This document shows, one piece after another, positions 44,661-53,991 of a stretch of DNA of 64,000 nucleotides (position 1 is the stretch's first letter; the number at the start of each line of letters is the position of its first letter). The position numbers and the translations under genes were made by a program. This stretch comes from Methylobacterium nodulans ORS 2060 (GTDB lineage Bacteria > Pseudomonadota > Alphaproteobacteria > Rhizobiales > Beijerinckiaceae). The stretch is taken from assembly GCF_000022085.1 (NCBI RefSeq), contig NC_011894.1, positions 212,501 to 276,500 on the forward strand, written 5' to 3'. The notes under the pieces were generated by a model. It did no database searches. It saw nothing but the letters and a program-made list of their open reading frames with translations, and was not told the origin of the DNA.

Positions 44661-46331
44661 CTAAGGCCGCGCGATCCTCCCGCGCGCGCCGATGGCCAGC
44701 AGGACAGACCCTAGAAGCAGAGCGGCAAAAAACAAATCGCGAAAACGTGAATAGAACGTGCTTTCCCCTAGGTTTCTGGGAAGCTTCCGGTCGAGCACAC
44801 CCTCGGCCCCGACCGGCAGGAACCCGGTCACCCGTCCGTAAGGGTCGGCCACTGCGGAGATGCCGGTGTTGGCGGCGCGGACGAGAGGAAGGCCTTCCTC
44901 TACGGCACGCAGGCGCGCCTGGGCAAAATGCTGGCGGGGTCCCGGCGTATCGCCGAACCAGCCGTCATTGGTGAGGTTCAGGATCAGCCCGGGTCGGGCG
45001 CCCACCTGCGGCACGACTTCGCCCGGGAAGATCACCTCGTAGCAGATCGAGGCCGCCACCGGCGGCAGCCCGGGCACCGAGAAGGGGCGTCGCGCGCCCT
45101 CCGCGGCCGTGAACCCGCCCGGGACGGCCACGAACTGGCGCAGGCCGACGGCGCGCAGGATCCGGTCGACCGGTCCGGGCAGGTACTCGCCGAAGGGCAC
45201 GAGGTGGTGCTTGTCATAGGGCAGCCCGACGAAGCCCTCGGCGCCGATCACCAGGATGCCGTTGTAGAAGTGCAGCCGCTCGCCCGGCAGCGGCTCGTCG
45301 GCCCGGGCGGCCCCGGTCACGAGATGCTTGCCCGGCGGGAGCGCGGCGGTGATCTGGGCGAGGGCCTTCGGGTCGCGCTGGATCAGGAACGGGAAGGACG
45401 ATTCAGGCCAGATCAGGTGCGTGACATCGGCAAGCCCCCTGGATTCGGGCGCCGTCGCGCTGTCGCTGAGGCCGAGATAGCGCTCAAGAATGCCGTCACG
45501 GTTGCGCGGGTTGAAGCGGGCATCCTGGGGGATGTTCGCCTGGACGAGGCGCAGCCGCACCCCCGGCACGTCGGGCATCGGCCCGGCGGGGATCCGCCAC
45601 GCTCCCGCCCCGGCGAGGAGCGCGAGGACGGCCAGCGCGAGGAGCGGCGGCGTCCAGCGCGCCCGCGGCGTGGCCCCCGTGGCGAGGGTCGCGGGCGCGG
45701 CGCCGATCAGCACGGCGAGCAGCGTGAGCCCGTAGAGCCCGAAGACCGAGGCCGCCTGCATCAGCCACAGGTTCTGGCCGAGCGCCATGCCGAGCGTGTT
45801 CCACGGGAAGCCGGTGAAGAGATGCCCACGCAGCCACTCGGCGGCCGAGAGTCCGGCGGCGAGGGCGAGGATCCGGGCCCAGCCGGGCGACCAGAGCAGC
45901 CGCGCGAGCGCGAAGCCCAAGCCGAAGAACAGGCCCAGCACCGCCGGCAGGCCGAGCACGCCGAGCGGCATCAGCACGGCGAACTGGTCGGCCTCCACCA
46001 GAAAGGCCGCGCCCAGCCACCACAGGCCGGCGACGAAATAGCCGAAGCCCCAGGCCCAGCCGATCGCCGCGGCGCTCCCGGCGGTGGCGAGGCGGCGGCG
46101 CAGGCGACCGGTCCCGGTCGCCGCCCCGTCGAGGAGCCACACGGCGGGGACGAGCGCGACCGCCAGCGCCGGCAGGATGCCGAAGGGCGGCATCGCCAGC
46201 GCCCCGCAGGCGCCCGCGAGCCATGCCAAAGCGAGGCGCTGCCAGCCGGAGGCGAGCGCGATGCGATCCGCCACGGCGCCGAGCCGCGAGGGGGCCGAAA
46301 AGCTCGGCGCGTCGAAGTCGGGAGGCCGCAT
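44661..46331 (-). CDS. lnt: Apolipoprotein N-acyltransferase
   Basis: 556 residues. An N-terminal membrane part with six or so helices and a carbon-nitrogen hydrolase domain with the catalytic triad Glu310 (IWPES), Lys374 (YDKHHLVPFGE) and Cys430 (SICYEVIF); TNDGWFG follows. It adds the third acyl chain to periplasmic lipoproteins. A C-terminal helix closes the protein. It lies in the lnt-corC-ybeY-phoH-miaB order, although a family-B/C repeat block splits it from corC. Confidence 0.95.
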   Translation of the reverse strand: MRPPDFDAPSFSAPSRLGAVADRIALASGWQRLALAWLAGACGALAMPPFGILPALAVALVPAVWLLDGAATGTGRLRRRLATAGSAAAIGWAWGFGYFVAGLWWLGAAFLVEADQFAVLMPLGVLGLPAVLGLFFGLGFALARLLWSPGWARILALAAGLSAAEWLRGHLFTGFPWNTLGMALGQNLWLMQAASVFGLYGLTLLAVLIGAAPATLATGATPRARWTPPLLALAVLALLAGAGAWRIPAGPMPDVPGVRLRLVQANIPQDARFNPRNRDGILERYLGLSDSATAPESRGLADVTHLIWPESSFPFLIQRDPKALAQITAALPPGKHLVTGAARADEPLPGERLHFYNGILVIGAEGFVGLPYDKHHLVPFGEYLPGPVDRILRAVGLRQFVAVPGGFTAAEGARRPFSVPGLPPVAASICYEVIFPGEVVPQVGARPGLILNLTNDGWFGDTPGPRQHFAQARLRAVEEGLPLVRAANTGISAVADPYGRVTGFLPVGAEGVLDRKLPRNLGESTFYSRFRDLFFAALLLGSVLLAIGARGRIARP

Positions 46332-46386
46332 GACGTCTTCCGCGCAAGGTCGGTGCGAGGCCGCGGAAGGCGGCCGGGTGGAGTTG

Positions 46387-46624
46387 TTCGGTTTCCGGTT
46401 GATCCGTCCGAAGACAAGAGGGCGCGGGATCCCCTCTCCCGAGTGGGAGAGGGGTAGGGGTGAGGGTGCTACGCTTCAGAACAAAGCACTGAGCGCAGCG
46501 CTGGCAGCGGCACGGTTCCTGAGTTCTGCGGAACCGTCTCCACCCTCACCCCTGCCCCTCTCCCACTCGGGAGAGGGGGTGCCCGCGTGGATTCGTCTCG
46601 GAAGGAATCAACCGGGAACCGTGT
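46387..46624. repeat. Family-B repeat, copy B3, large nested structure
   Basis: Outer arms start with CGGTTTCCGGTTGATCC (left) and end with GGAATCAACCGGGAACCG (right). Inside, a block at about 46431-46467 with CCCCTCTCCCG is repeated inverted at 46541-46579. A small hairpin CGGTTCC/GGAACCG (46513-46536) forms the tip. The whole 46332-46764 gap is filled by this and copy C3. Confidence 0.8.
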
Positions 46625-46628
46625 TACG

Positions 46629-46680
46629 GCAACGGCCCGGGCTGCTGACGCAGCAGGTGCCGGCGCAGCGGACCATCGAC
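46629..46680. repeat. Family-C palindrome, copy C3
   Basis: GCAACGGCCCGGGCTGCTGA then CGCAGC, an insert with GGTGCCGGCGCAGCGG, and GACCATCGAC. The core matches C1 at 11546-11582. Confidence 0.5.
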
Positions 46681-46764
46681 CCATGTCGAATTTTCGACGC
46701 CGAGCCGGGGGCCCGACGACAAATCAAGACCAGACCCGGCGGCCAGAGGAGACGACCGTCGGTG

Positions 46765-47886
46765 TCACGCACCGGCATCGGCCGGGGCGCCGGTGCCGTT
46801 CAGGGTATGGGGCGGCGGAAGGGCAAGGGGCTCGGCCGAGGTGGCGAGCTTCGCCGGACCGTGGTGCAGGCGCAGGCGCTTGATCCGGCGCGGATCGGCG
46901 TCCAGCACCTCGACCTCGAAGTCGCCCGGCACCGCGATCACCTCGCCGCGCGAGGGAACCCGGCCCGTGATGGTGACCACGAGGCCGCCGATCGTGTCGA
47001 CCTCCTCGGCCATCTCGCCGACCGCCGCCGCGATGTCGAAGCCCGTCGCCTCGGCCACGTCATCGAGGCTGGCGCGGGCATCCGCCACGTAGATCTCGGA
47101 TTCGCCCTCGACCCGCAGCACCCGGTGGCCCTCGGCGACGTCATGCTCGTCCTCGATGTCGCCCACCACGACCTCGACGAGATCCTCGATGGAGATCAGC
47201 CCGTCGGTGCCGCCATACTCGTCGATGACGAGGGCCATGTGAGTCCGGCTCGCCTGCATGCGGACGAGGAGATCGATGGCGGGCATGGAGGGCGGCACGA
47301 ACAGCACCGGCCGCAGGATGCGGGTCGAGGCGAGCGTGGCGTTGAGGTCGACCTCGCAGAGGCTCGGGGTGCGGGCGAGTTGGGGCCGCCGGGCCCGGCC
47401 ATCGTCCTGGATCACCGGCGGCGGCTCGGCGGCGGGCTTCACCCCGCGGCCGGAGCCGCCCTCCGCTCGGGCTGCCAGATGATCGACGAAATCGCGGATG
47501 TGGACCATGCCGCGGGGATCGTCGAGGGTCTCGCCGTAGACCGGCAGGCGCGAATGGCCGGCCGTGCGGAACACCTTCAGCAACTCGCCGAGCGAGATGT
47601 CGTCGGGCACCGCCACGATGTCGGCCCGCGGCACCATCACGTCGTCGACGCGGACGCGGTGCAGGCTGAGCACGTTCTTCAGCATCGCCCGCTCGACGGG
47701 CGAGAAGGCGTGGTCGCCCGACTGCGCCTCGGCCAGTGCGTCCGTGATCTCGTCGCGCGGGGTCTCGCGCGGCTTCAGATGGAAAATGGTGAGGAGACGG
47801 TCATACCACGGCTCGCGCGCCGGACTGTCCTCGTCCGGGGCGGCCTGGGCGGTCGCGGCGGCGCCACGACTTCGATCGTTGCTCAT
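46765..47886 (-). CDS. corC: CorC/HlyC-type CBS-domain protein
   Basis: 373 residues: two CBS domains (VDDVMVPRADIVAVPDDISL, then the second with SRTHMALVIDEYGGTDGLIS) and a C-terminal transporter-associated CorC_HlyC domain ending in VEVLDADPRRIKRLR. It has no membrane DUF21 part, like E. coli CorC. An insert of about 60 residues between the CBS domains (EGGSGRGVKPAAEPPP and on) makes it longer than E. coli CorC (292). Linked to Mg2+ homeostasis. It follows ybeY in the standard order. Confidence 0.93.
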   Translation of the reverse strand: MSNDRSRGAAATAQAAPDEDSPAREPWYDRLLTIFHLKPRETPRDEITDALAEAQSGDHAFSPVERAMLKNVLSLHRVRVDDVMVPRADIVAVPDDISLGELLKVFRTAGHSRLPVYGETLDDPRGMVHIRDFVDHLAARAEGGSGRGVKPAAEPPPVIQDDGRARRPQLARTPSLCEVDLNATLASTRILRPVLFVPPSMPAIDLLVRMQASRTHMALVIDEYGGTDGLISIEDLVEVVVGDIEDEHDVAEGHRVLRVEGESEIYVADARASLDDVAEATGFDIAAAVGEMAEEVDTIGGLVVTITGRVPSRGEVIAVPGDFEVEVLDADPRRIKRLRLHHGPAKLATSAEPLALPPPHTLNGTGAPADAGA

Positions 47887-47920
47887 GTCTCTCTAGTCTG
47901 GAAATTGCAGCGTCCGCGAC

Positions 47921-48400
47921 TCACTCCGCGGCGTCGCCGTAGGGATCCGGAACGCCGAGGCGCCGGAGCGCGACGACTTCCAGCGCTTCCATGGCCTCGG
48001 CCTCGGCCTCGCCGGTCTCGTGATCCTGGCCGAGAAGGTGCAGCGTGCCATGAACCAGCAGATGCGCAAGGTGGTGGCCGAGGGGCTTCGACTGCTCCCC
48101 ACTCTCGCGCAGCATTGTGTCATACGCAAGAACCACGTCGCCGAGGGGCCGCAGGTCGCCGCCATGCGGGTGGCCGGCCGGGAAGGAGAGCACGTTGGTG
48201 GGCTTGTCCTTGCCCCGCCAGGTGCGGTTGAGCTCCTGCACGGCGGCGTCGTCGGTGAGCACCACGCTCACCTCGACGGGGCCGCCCGGCGGCAGGACGG
48301 CGAGCGCCGCCTCGACCGCGCCACGCACGAATCCGCCGAGATCCGGCACGGCCCGATCCCAGCGCTCGTCTTCGACGACCACGTCGATCTCGTTTGTCAT
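47921..48400 (-). CDS. ybeY: Endoribonuclease YbeY
   Basis: 159 residues with the zinc motif HGTLHLLGQDHE (His117, His121, His127) and LNRTWRGKDKPTNVLSFP, the YbeY hallmark. It takes part in 16S rRNA 3'-end maturation and ribosome quality control. It lies 25 bp after phoH and 34 bp before corC in a conserved order. Confidence 0.96.
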   Translation of the reverse strand: MTNEIDVVVEDERWDRAVPDLGGFVRGAVEAALAVLPPGGPVEVSVVLTDDAAVQELNRTWRGKDKPTNVLSFPAGHPHGGDLRPLGDVVLAYDTMLRESGEQSKPLGHHLAHLLVHGTLHLLGQDHETGEAEAEAMEALEVVALRRLGVPDPYGDAAE

Positions 48401-48425
48401 GACAGGGGGGTCTTGGCAGGGGAGA

Positions 48426-49535
48426 TCACGGCAGGGGACCGCGCCGGGGCGCCGGACGGCTGTCCGGCTGCTCGCCGGTCAGGCGCGCATCCGCCTCGTA
48501 GGCGCTGACGATGCGGCGCACGAGGTCGTGACGGACCACGTCCGCATCCTTGAAGATCACGCGGCCGATGCCCTCCACCCCTTCGAGGATGCGCACCGCC
48601 TCGACGAGGCCGGATTTCTGGCCCGGCAGCAGGTCGATCTGGCTCGGATCGCCGGTGACGATCATGCGCGAGTTCTCGCCGAGCCGGGTCAGGAACATCT
48701 TCATCTGCATGGATGTGGTGTTCTGCGCCTCGTCGAGCAACACCACCGCGTTCGTGAGCGTGCGCCCGCGCATGAAGGCGAGCGGCGCGATCTCGATCAT
48801 GCCGGTCTGCAGACCCCGGTCGACGTGGCGCGCCTCCATGAAGTCGTAGAGGGCGTCGTAGATCGGGCGGAGATAGGGATCGACCTTCTCGCGCATGTCG
48901 CCCGGCAGGAAGCCGAGCCGCTCGCCCGCCTCGACGGCCGGGCGCGACAGGATCAGGCGCTCGGCATGCCCCTGCTCCAGGAGCGAGACCGCATGGCCCA
49001 CGGCGAGCCAGGTCTTGCCGGTACCGGCCGGCCCCTCGGCGAAGACGAGTTCGTTGGCGCGCAGCGCCTTGATGTAGGCGTCCTGCGCGGCGTTGCGGGC
49101 GCGCACGGCGCCGCGGCGGCGGGTAGCGATCTGCTCGAACTGCGCGCGCTCGCCATTCGCGGGCGCCTCGGCGGCCGGGAACAGGTTGCCCTGCAGGGAC
49201 ACCTCCTGGATGACGCCGTCGACGTCGCCGAGCGTCATCGGCATGCCGCCTCCGTCGCGCACCCGCGCATAGAGCGTCTCGAGCACGAGCCGCGCCCGCT
49301 CGGCGGCGTCCGGCGTGCCCTTGACCACCACGTGGTTGCCGAGGGCCGTCGCCAGGACGTCGAGCCGCCGCTCCAGATGGGCGACGTTCTGGTCGTACTG
49401 GCCGAAGACGAGGCTTGCGAGGCGATTGTCGTCGAAGGTGATGGCGATCTCAGCGGCCTCGCTCAGGCCCGCGACCGGCCGCGCCGCCGCCTCGCGTGTC
49501 CGTCCGCCGCGTCCCGAAGCCTCTCCCGGTCGCAC
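48426..49535 (-). CDS. PhoH-like ATPase (YbeZ)
   Basis: 369 residues from GTG 49535; the GAGGGG site just upstream and the 11-bp gap to miaB support this start over far-upstream ones inside miaB. KH-like N-terminal part, then Walker A GPAGTGKT (168-175), VVLLDEAQNTT and MIVTGDPSQIDL. YbeZ works with YbeY on RNA. The C-terminal tail after LTGEQPDSRP is not conserved. Confidence 0.93.
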   Translation of the reverse strand: MRPGEASGRGGRTREAAARPVAGLSEAAEIAITFDDNRLASLVFGQYDQNVAHLERRLDVLATALGNHVVVKGTPDAAERARLVLETLYARVRDGGGMPMTLGDVDGVIQEVSLQGNLFPAAEAPANGERAQFEQIATRRRGAVRARNAAQDAYIKALRANELVFAEGPAGTGKTWLAVGHAVSLLEQGHAERLILSRPAVEAGERLGFLPGDMREKVDPYLRPIYDALYDFMEARHVDRGLQTGMIEIAPLAFMRGRTLTNAVVLLDEAQNTTSMQMKMFLTRLGENSRMIVTGDPSQIDLLPGQKSGLVEAVRILEGVEGIGRVIFKDADVVRHDLVRRIVSAYEADARLTGEQPDSRPAPRRGPLP

Positions 49536-49546
49536 GCGCTCGCCCC

Positions 49547-50890
49547 TCAAGCTGCGGCGGCCGGCGCCGCCTCCGCCCGTTCCCCGAACAGGCTGTTGGA
49601 CCCAGGCCGGGTGAGGCGCACCGGAAGCACCGTGCCGATCACGGCCGGATCGGCCTCGATCTGCACCGCCTGGAGATAGGGCGACTTGCCGGCGACCTGC
49701 CCGGGATGGCGGCCCGGCTTCTCGAACAGCACCTCGACCGTGCGCCCGATCGTGGCGCGGTTGAAGGCGCGGTTCTGCTCCTCCAGGAGCGCCTGCAGCT
49801 CCGCGAGCCTCTCGCGCTTGACCGCCTCCGGAACCGCGTCGGCGCTCTCGGCCGCAGGCGTCCCGGGACGCGGGCTGTACTTGAACGAGAAGGCGCTGGC
49901 GAAGCCGACCTCGGCGACGAGCCGCATCGTCGCCGCATGATCGGCATCCGTCTCGCCCGGAAAGCCGACGATGAAGTCGGACGAGAGGGCGATGTCGGGC
50001 CGCGCCGTGCGGATGCGGTCGATCAGGCGCAGGTAGGTCTCGGCGTCGTGCTTGCGGTTCATGGCCGCGAGGACGCGGTCGGAGCCCGACTGAACCGGCA
50101 GGTGCAGATAGGGCATCAGCGCCGGACAATCCCGATGGGCGGCGATGAGGTCGTCGTCCATGTCCCGCGGGTGGCTCGTCGTATAGCGCAGCCGGGCGAT
50201 GCCCGGCACCTCGGCGAGCCGCCGCAGCAGGCGCCCGAGCGACCAGGTCGCCCCGTCCGGGCCCTCGCCGTGATAGGCGTTGACGTTCTGGCCGATGAGC
50301 GTGAGTTCGCGGGCGCCGCCGGCCGCCAGCCGCTCGGCCTCCGCCAGCACCTTGGCGACCGGCCGCGAGACCTCGGCGCCCCGCGTGTAGGGCACGACGC
50401 AGAAGGCGCAGAACTTGTCGCAGCCCTCCTGCACGGTGAGGAAGGAGGAGACGCCGGCGATGCGGCGCGGCGGCAGGTGGTCGAACTTGTCGTCGATCGG
50501 AAACTCGGTGTCGACGACCTTCTCGGCCCGGGCGCGGCGCAGCAGGTCGGGCAGGCGGTGGTAGCTCTGCGGGCCGACCACCACGTCCACGGCGGGCGCC
50601 CGGTGGATGATCTCGCGGCCCTCGGCCTGCGCCACGCAGCCCGCCACGACGATCGTCGTCTCGCGGCCGGCCTCCGCCCGCTCGCCCTTGAGGTCGCGCA
50701 CCCGGCCGAGTTCGGAATAGACCTTCTCGGCCGCCTTCTCGCGGATGTGACAGGTGTTGAGGACGACGACGTCCGCCTCCTCTATCACGGCCGTTTCCGT
50801 GAAGCCCTCGCGGCCGAGCAGATCCACCATCCGGGCCGCGTCGTAGACATTCATCTGGCAGCCGTAGGATTTGACGAACGCTTTCTTCAA
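49547..50890 (-). CDS. miaB: tRNA-2-methylthio-N6-dimethylallyladenosine synthase
   Basis: 447 residues, TTG start at 50890 giving [14 protein letters not shown]; no in-frame ATG lies nearby and upstream residues look non-coding. Three N-terminal Cys (GCQMN, NTCHIR, AGCVAQ) bind the auxiliary [4Fe-4S] cluster, [12 protein letters not shown] binds the radical-SAM cluster, and a TRAM domain ends the protein. It methylthiolates A37 of tRNAs. It is the first gene of the miaB-phoH-ybeY-corC-lnt set. Confidence 0.95.
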   Translation of the reverse strand: MKKAFVKSYGCQMNVYDAARMVDLLGREGFTETAVIEEADVVVLNTCHIREKAAEKVYSELGRVRDLKGERAEAGRETTIVVAGCVAQAEGREIIHRAPAVDVVVGPQSYHRLPDLLRRARAEKVVDTEFPIDDKFDHLPPRRIAGVSSFLTVQEGCDKFCAFCVVPYTRGAEVSRPVAKVLAEAERLAAGGARELTLIGQNVNAYHGEGPDGATWSLGRLLRRLAEVPGIARLRYTTSHPRDMDDDLIAAHRDCPALMPYLHLPVQSGSDRVLAAMNRKHDAETYLRLIDRIRTARPDIALSSDFIVGFPGETDADHAATMRLVAEVGFASAFSFKYSPRPGTPAAESADAVPEAVKRERLAELQALLEEQNRAFNRATIGRTVEVLFEKPGRHPGQVAGKSPYLQAVQIEADPAVIGTVLPVRLTRPGSNSLFGERAEAAPAAAA

Positions 50891-50989
50891 CGAATCGGCC
50901 TTCTGCGGTGGGGAGCGGGCAAGGGACCCATCGTCATTTAAGCCGTCGCGGCCGGAATGAGAATAGGCTCGCCGGGATGCGGAAACGGA

Positions 50990-51011
50990 ACGGGCCCCGA
51001 ACGGGGCCCGT
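50990..51011 (-). terminator. Terminator-like hairpin
   Basis: ACGGGCCCC and GGGGCCCGT with a GAAC loop: a perfect 9-bp stem. On the minus strand it follows the gene ending at 51069, with only a weak T run, and precedes miaB. Confidence 0.6.
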
Positions 51012-51020
51012 CGCTGCATC

Positions 51021-51082
51021 GCGGATGACACTACCGGTCAGTAGCCGCGGAGCGGATGGCACTACCAGTCAGTAGCCGCGGG
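51021..51082. repeat. 31-bp tandem duplication overlapping a gene end
   Basis: The units 51021-51051 and 51052-51082 differ at three positions. The right unit contains the last codons (GGC TAC TGA on the minus strand) of the hypothetical gene at 51069-51473, so the left unit is an extra copy of that gene's end. Confidence 0.85.
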
Positions 51083-51473
51083 CGAGCGGCGAGGTCGGGT
51101 CGAGATAGTCGATGCCCGAGAGGTCGACCGTGACGGCGGCGCGGCGGGCGCCGATGAACGGGCCGTTGGTGATCGGGTCGGGCAGGACGCCGGCCCCGCC
51201 CCAGCGCTCGCGGTTGGCGATATAGGGCGGCGAGCTCAGATAGGACGCCGTGATGAAATGCGGGTTCGTCGCCGGGTTGGAGACCGCGCCCGAATTCGGC
51301 TCGACCACGTTGCCGGCATCGAGCCAGCTGCGCGGCCGCACGCGGATCGCGAGGCCCTGCCCGCCGCGATAGCTGCGGATGACGTAGCTGTCCTGCGCCT
51401 CCGAGACGGCGGTGCCGGCGCCGAGCGCCGCGAGTGAGAGGAGCCCGAGCAGGGCCGGTCGGAACATGCGCAT
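51069..51473 (-). CDS. Hypothetical exported protein, 134 residues
   Basis: A signal peptide (LLGLLSLAALGAGTAVSEAQ) precedes a small, Gly/Pro/Asn-rich, probably periplasmic domain starting DSYVIRSYRGGQGLAIRVRP. There is one repeated-looking feature, SNPATNPHF, and a terminal RGY. No family recognised. The 3' end is duplicated in tandem just downstream. Confidence 0.7.
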   Translation of the reverse strand: MRMFRPALLGLLSLAALGAGTAVSEAQDSYVIRSYRGGQGLAIRVRPRSWLDAGNVVEPNSGAVSNPATNPHFITASYLSSPPYIANRERWGGAGVLPDPITNGPFIGARRAAVTVDLSGIDYLDPTSPLARGY

Positions 51474-51528
51474 TGGCGGAACCTCGATTGTGTCGCCGCG
51501 ACCTTAGCGGCGAGGTGATAAGGAAAGG

Positions 51529-52422
51529 TCAGCGGCTTGTCCCAGGATGACGCCCGAGCGCGGCCGTGGTTCCGGGATCCTGCCACGCTTGGGCCGATTG
51601 TCGCACTTTCGCCGCATTCTTCCGATCGCGCGACTTGCGCGGCACCAATGCCGCCACCGGCTCGGGCGGCGCGCAGACCGGGCGCGCGGGCCGCGTGAGG
51701 AGGTCGACCAAGGCGGCGGGCAGGAGGACGTTGGGCCTGGCGGTGAGCCGGTCGATGGCACAGCCGACCGCCACGGGCTCAGGCAGTAGGCCGAGGGGCG
51801 CGCAGAGCCAGCCGTCGAGCCGCACCGTGGCGTCGATGACGCGGAAGGCCGTGCAGACCCGCCTGCCCTCTTCCCCCGAGAGCGTCGCCTCAAGGGTCTC
51901 GACCGGGCCGAAGCGGCTGTCGACCTGACCGCGGTCGCCGGTCTTGATCACCGCCAGGCCATCGTGCTCGGCGGCCCGGCGCGCGAGGCTCACGAACAGG
52001 CTCGTCTCCGGGTCGGGCGCATCCGCGAGGGTGATCCGCAGGAACAGCGTCTCCACGGCCCCGAAGGTGCCAAGCGCGAGGCTGTCCTCCCGCAGGCCGA
52101 GGCCCGGCCGGCGCCGCGCCGTCGCCCGGGCTTCCTCGGCGCCGTCGAGGCGGTAGCGGTCCGGCGCGGCCGCCTCCCAGGCGGGGGGCGGGGCGAGCGG
52201 GGCAGCCGCCTCCGGCGGCACGTCCCGGCGCTCGCTCGCCAGGATGCTGATGAGCGCGATCACCGCGGCGGCGCCGATGCTCCTGCGCAGCGGATGCCAG
52301 CTGCGCCGCCGGACAGCCCGGGGCAGCGGCCGCGGCACCACCGGATCGGCCGGCCCGAGATCGCGGGCCAGCGCGCGTCCGGCCCGCATCAGGGCCGCGT
52401 CATCGAAATCCCGCAGCGGCAC
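51529..52422 (-). CDS. Hypothetical single-pass membrane protein
   Basis: 297 residues from GTG 52422, chosen for the GGAGG five bases upstream; the frame is open to 52536 but lacks such a site. A cytosolic N-terminus (PLRDFDDAALMRAGRALARD), one membrane helix (SIGAAAVIALISILAS, about 55-70), then a likely periplasmic domain with four Cys (VCTAF, WLCAP, GCAID, PVCAP), which could form disulphides. This N-in layout resembles anti-sigma-like or envelope proteins, but no family is recognised. Confidence 0.65.
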   Translation of the reverse strand: MPLRDFDDAALMRAGRALARDLGPADPVVPRPLPRAVRRRSWHPLRRSIGAAAVIALISILASERRDVPPEAAAPLAPPPAWEAAAPDRYRLDGAEEARATARRRPGLGLREDSLALGTFGAVETLFLRITLADAPDPETSLFVSLARRAAEHDGLAVIKTGDRGQVDSRFGPVETLEATLSGEEGRRVCTAFRVIDATVRLDGWLCAPLGLLPEPVAVGCAIDRLTARPNVLLPAALVDLLTRPARPVCAPPEPVAALVPRKSRDRKNAAKVRQSAQAWQDPGTTAALGRHPGTSR

Positions 52423-52865
52423 GGGGCCTCCGAATGCGTGAAGCGGCCGGGAACGGATGGCCGCGCACCCATGCAACCGCAGCCGCCTCGCCATCCGGTT
52501 GGCGGCGGGCAATTGTCCACGGCTCGTGCCGATCATGGTGAATCGGTCCTGACCGCTGACGACCGGCCGATTCTGTTGCCGGCGCAGCGCCCCGGCCCTT
52601 GACAGATCGCCCGGCGCGCGCTGTTGCTGCGCCCGGCCGTGCTCCCCATCTCCTGTGGGCGCACCGTCCGGGGACTTTAGACCGCGCCATGCGTGCCGTG
52701 TCGATTACGACGAAACCGAAAGCCCTGACGGCGGTCACCGCCGGCTGAAGCCTCGCGTCGTCCTCGGATCCCTCCCCGTCCGCGGCGGACGGAGGCCGGG
52801 CTCCTTCAGCGAAGCCCGATCGCGATCTCCGGGGAGGATTCTTTCGCCGAACTGGAGAAGATGAG
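52423..52865. other. Divergent intergenic region upstream of asd
   Basis: 443 bp between the divergent hypothetical gene and asd. TTGACA at 52599-52604 could be a -35 element facing asd, but no clear -10 follows. A GGGGAGGA-type site is near 52833-52840. I see no gene in between. Confidence 0.35.
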
Positions 52866-53900
52866 ATGGGTTACAAGGTTGCCGTCGTCGGAGCCACCGG
52901 CAATGTGGGCCGGGAGATGCTCGACATCCTGGCGGAGCGCGCCTTCCCGGCCGACACGGTGGTGGCGCTCGCCTCGCGCCGCAGCCTCGGCCAGGAGGTG
53001 TCCTTCGGCGACAAGACGCTGAAGGTCCAGGCCCTCGATCAGTACGATTTCTCCGACACGGACATCTGCCTGATGTCGGCCGGCGGCGAGACCTCCAAGG
53101 AATGGTCGCCGCGCATCGGCAGCCAGGGCTGCGTCGTCATCGATAACTCGTCGGCGTTCCGCTACGATTCCGACGTGCCGCTGATCGTGCCCGAGGTGAA
53201 CGCGGACGCGGTGGTCGGCTTCTCGAAGAAGAACATCATCGCCAACCCGAACTGCTCGACCGCTCAGCTCGTCGTGGCCCTCAAGCCCCTGCACGACGCC
53301 GCCACCATCAAGCGGGTCGTGGTGGCGACCTACCAGTCGGTCTCGGGGGCCGGCAAGGAGGCGATGGACGAGCTGTTCAACCAGACCCGGGCGGTCTTCA
53401 CCGCCGGCGAGGTCAAGGTCCAGAAGTTCACCAAGCGGATCGCCTTCAACGTCATCCCGCACATCGACGTCTTCATGGAGGACGGCTCCACCAAGGAAGA
53501 GTGGAAGATGGTGGCCGAGACGAAGAAGATGCTCGATCCCAAGATCAAGCTGACGGCGACCTGCGTGCGCGTGCCGGTGTTCATCGGCCATTCGGAGGCG
53601 GTGAACGTGGAGTTCGAGCGGCCGATCAGTGCCGAGGAGGCGCGCGAGATCCTGCGCTCGGCGCCGGGCGTGCTCGTCGACGACAAGCGCGAGCCGGGCG
53701 GCTACATCACCCCGCACGAGGCGGCGGGCGAGGACGCCACCTACGTGTCGCGCATCCGCGAGGACATCACGGTCGAGAACGGCCTGTCCTTCTGGTGCGT
53801 GTCCGACAACCTGCGCAAGGGCGCAGCGCTCAACACCGTCCAGATCGCCGAGGTGCTGATCAACCGCAAGCTGATCAGCCCGAAGCAGAAGGCGGCCTGA
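52866..53900 (+). CDS. asd: Aspartate-semialdehyde dehydrogenase
   Basis: 344 residues: GATGNVGREML nucleotide motif, NPNCSTAQ with catalytic Cys130, TYQSVSGAGKEAMDEL, and RVPVFIGHSEAVNVE. It reduces aspartyl phosphate to the semialdehyde for lysine/DAP, threonine and methionine. AT-richer, strongly biased codons suggest high expression. A CCCCTCC/GGGAGGGG hairpin near 53918-53934 follows without a T run. Confidence 0.97.
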   Translation: MGYKVAVVGATGNVGREMLDILAERAFPADTVVALASRRSLGQEVSFGDKTLKVQALDQYDFSDTDICLMSAGGETSKEWSPRIGSQGCVVIDNSSAFRYDSDVPLIVPEVNADAVVGFSKKNIIANPNCSTAQLVVALKPLHDAATIKRVVVATYQSVSGAGKEAMDELFNQTRAVFTAGEVKVQKFTKRIAFNVIPHIDVFMEDGSTKEEWKMVAETKKMLDPKIKLTATCVRVPVFIGHSEAVNVEFERPISAEEAREILRSAPGVLVDDKREPGGYITPHEAAGEDATYVSRIREDITVENGLSFWCVSDNLRKGAALNTVQIAEVLINRKLISPKQKAA

Positions 53901-53991
53901 CCCGCCCGTGCGGCGCCCCCCCTCCGGGAGGGGACGCCGCGCGCTGCCTTTCGCGAACGGCCCGCTCCCGAACCGACGCACAGGAGACCGC

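Noticed and set aside
51021..51082. Start of a CRISPR array
   Set aside because: There are only two units, directly abutting, with no spacers; it is a simple tandem duplication.
53918..53935. Hairpin after asd as a rho-independent terminator
   Set aside because: The stem is short and no T run follows, so I did not list it as a feature.
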